Below are positions 5,645 through 5,726 of a DNA stretch of 5,726 nt, one piece after another. Made by a program: the position numbers and the translations under genes. The notes beneath the pieces were generated by a model. It made no database searches. It saw only the letters and a program-made list of their open reading frames with translations, and was not told where the DNA came from. The stretch is taken from the NCBI GenBank assembly GCA_013812995.1, contig JACCSL010000671.1, positions 1 through 5,726 on the forward strand, written 5' to 3'. The first letter of the stretch is position 1; the number at the start of each line of letters is the position of its first letter. The DNA comes from Ardenticatenales bacterium (lineage in GTDB: Bacteria; Chloroflexota; Anaerolineae; Ardenticatenales; Ardenticatenaceae).

Positions 5645-5726
5645 CTATTCCTGCGTCTGATAGCGCGAGATTAGGAACCCGCCCGACCCCAATAGGATCA
5701 GCCCGGCAATCATCAGCATCCAGGGC
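5645..5726 (-). CDS. C-terminal fragment of a membrane-anchored protein of unknown identity
   Basis: Only the last 26 codons and a TAG stop (5647-5645) are inside the window; the first full codon begins at 5725. They read PWMLMIAGLILLGSGGFLI followed by SRYQTQE, which is one hydrophobic helix of about 18 residues with a small-residue kink and a short polar tail. This looks like a final transmembrane segment or a C-terminal membrane anchor. No sortase motif can be judged because the preceding residues are missing. The reading is supported by the terminator 20 nt beyond the stop and by coding direction shared with the ABC genes. The family cannot be named from this fragment. Confidence 0.6.
   Translation of the reverse strand, partial: PWMLMIAGLILLGSGGFLISRYQTQE

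Noticed and set aside
5231..5674. 147-residue plus-strand frame spanning the ABC leader and terminator
   Set aside because: It crosses the perfect terminator palindrome and the antisense of the ATPase N-terminus, with no coding character.

Overview
The window reads as a bacterial chromosome segment of moderately high G+C. The best guess at a lineage is Chloroflexota. That rests on the polytopic glycosyltransferase-like protein on the left (YGEG loop, RPD motif, soluble C-terminal beta-rich domain), an architecture I associate with that phylum. It is an inference from recognised protein style, with no marker gene behind it.

Layout: positions 1-1822 (minus) hold a GT39-like membrane protein whose C-terminus runs off the left edge. 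An 89-bp AT-richer divergent region (1823-1911) carries a good plus-strand promoter nested in inverted repeats. It drives a compact type II toxin-antitoxin pair: a ribbon-helix-helix antitoxin (1912-2148) and a MazF endoribonuclease (2145-2468), overlapping by ATGA. After a 100-bp gap comes a DUF1801 protein (2569-3033) with its own strong ribosome binding site. Its last 81 bp overlap tail-to-tail with an ABC-2 permease on the opposite strand.

Positions 2953-5476 (minus) are a two-gene ABC exporter operon. The ATPase is upstream (4469-5476) and the permease downstream (2953-4476), starting at a GTG that overlaps the ATPase stop. The ATPase has a Gln in place of the H-loop His, as in DrrA-like exporters. 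The permease has a large extracytoplasmic region, part of it probably coiled coil. Upstream lie a repeat-bearing leader (5477-5593), a near-perfect terminator hairpin (5594-5624) and the last 26 codons of another minus-strand gene ending in a membrane segment (5645-5725).

The ABC genes form one export machine. mazEF is a self-contained, probably autoregulated module that looks compositionally foreign to its flanks. I see no CRISPR array, tRNA, rRNA, transposase or clearly new multi-gene system. The most unusual points are the convergent gene overlap, which appears to extend the DUF1801 protein with antisense-encoded residues, and the face-to-face promoter arrangement in front of the toxin-antitoxin pair.
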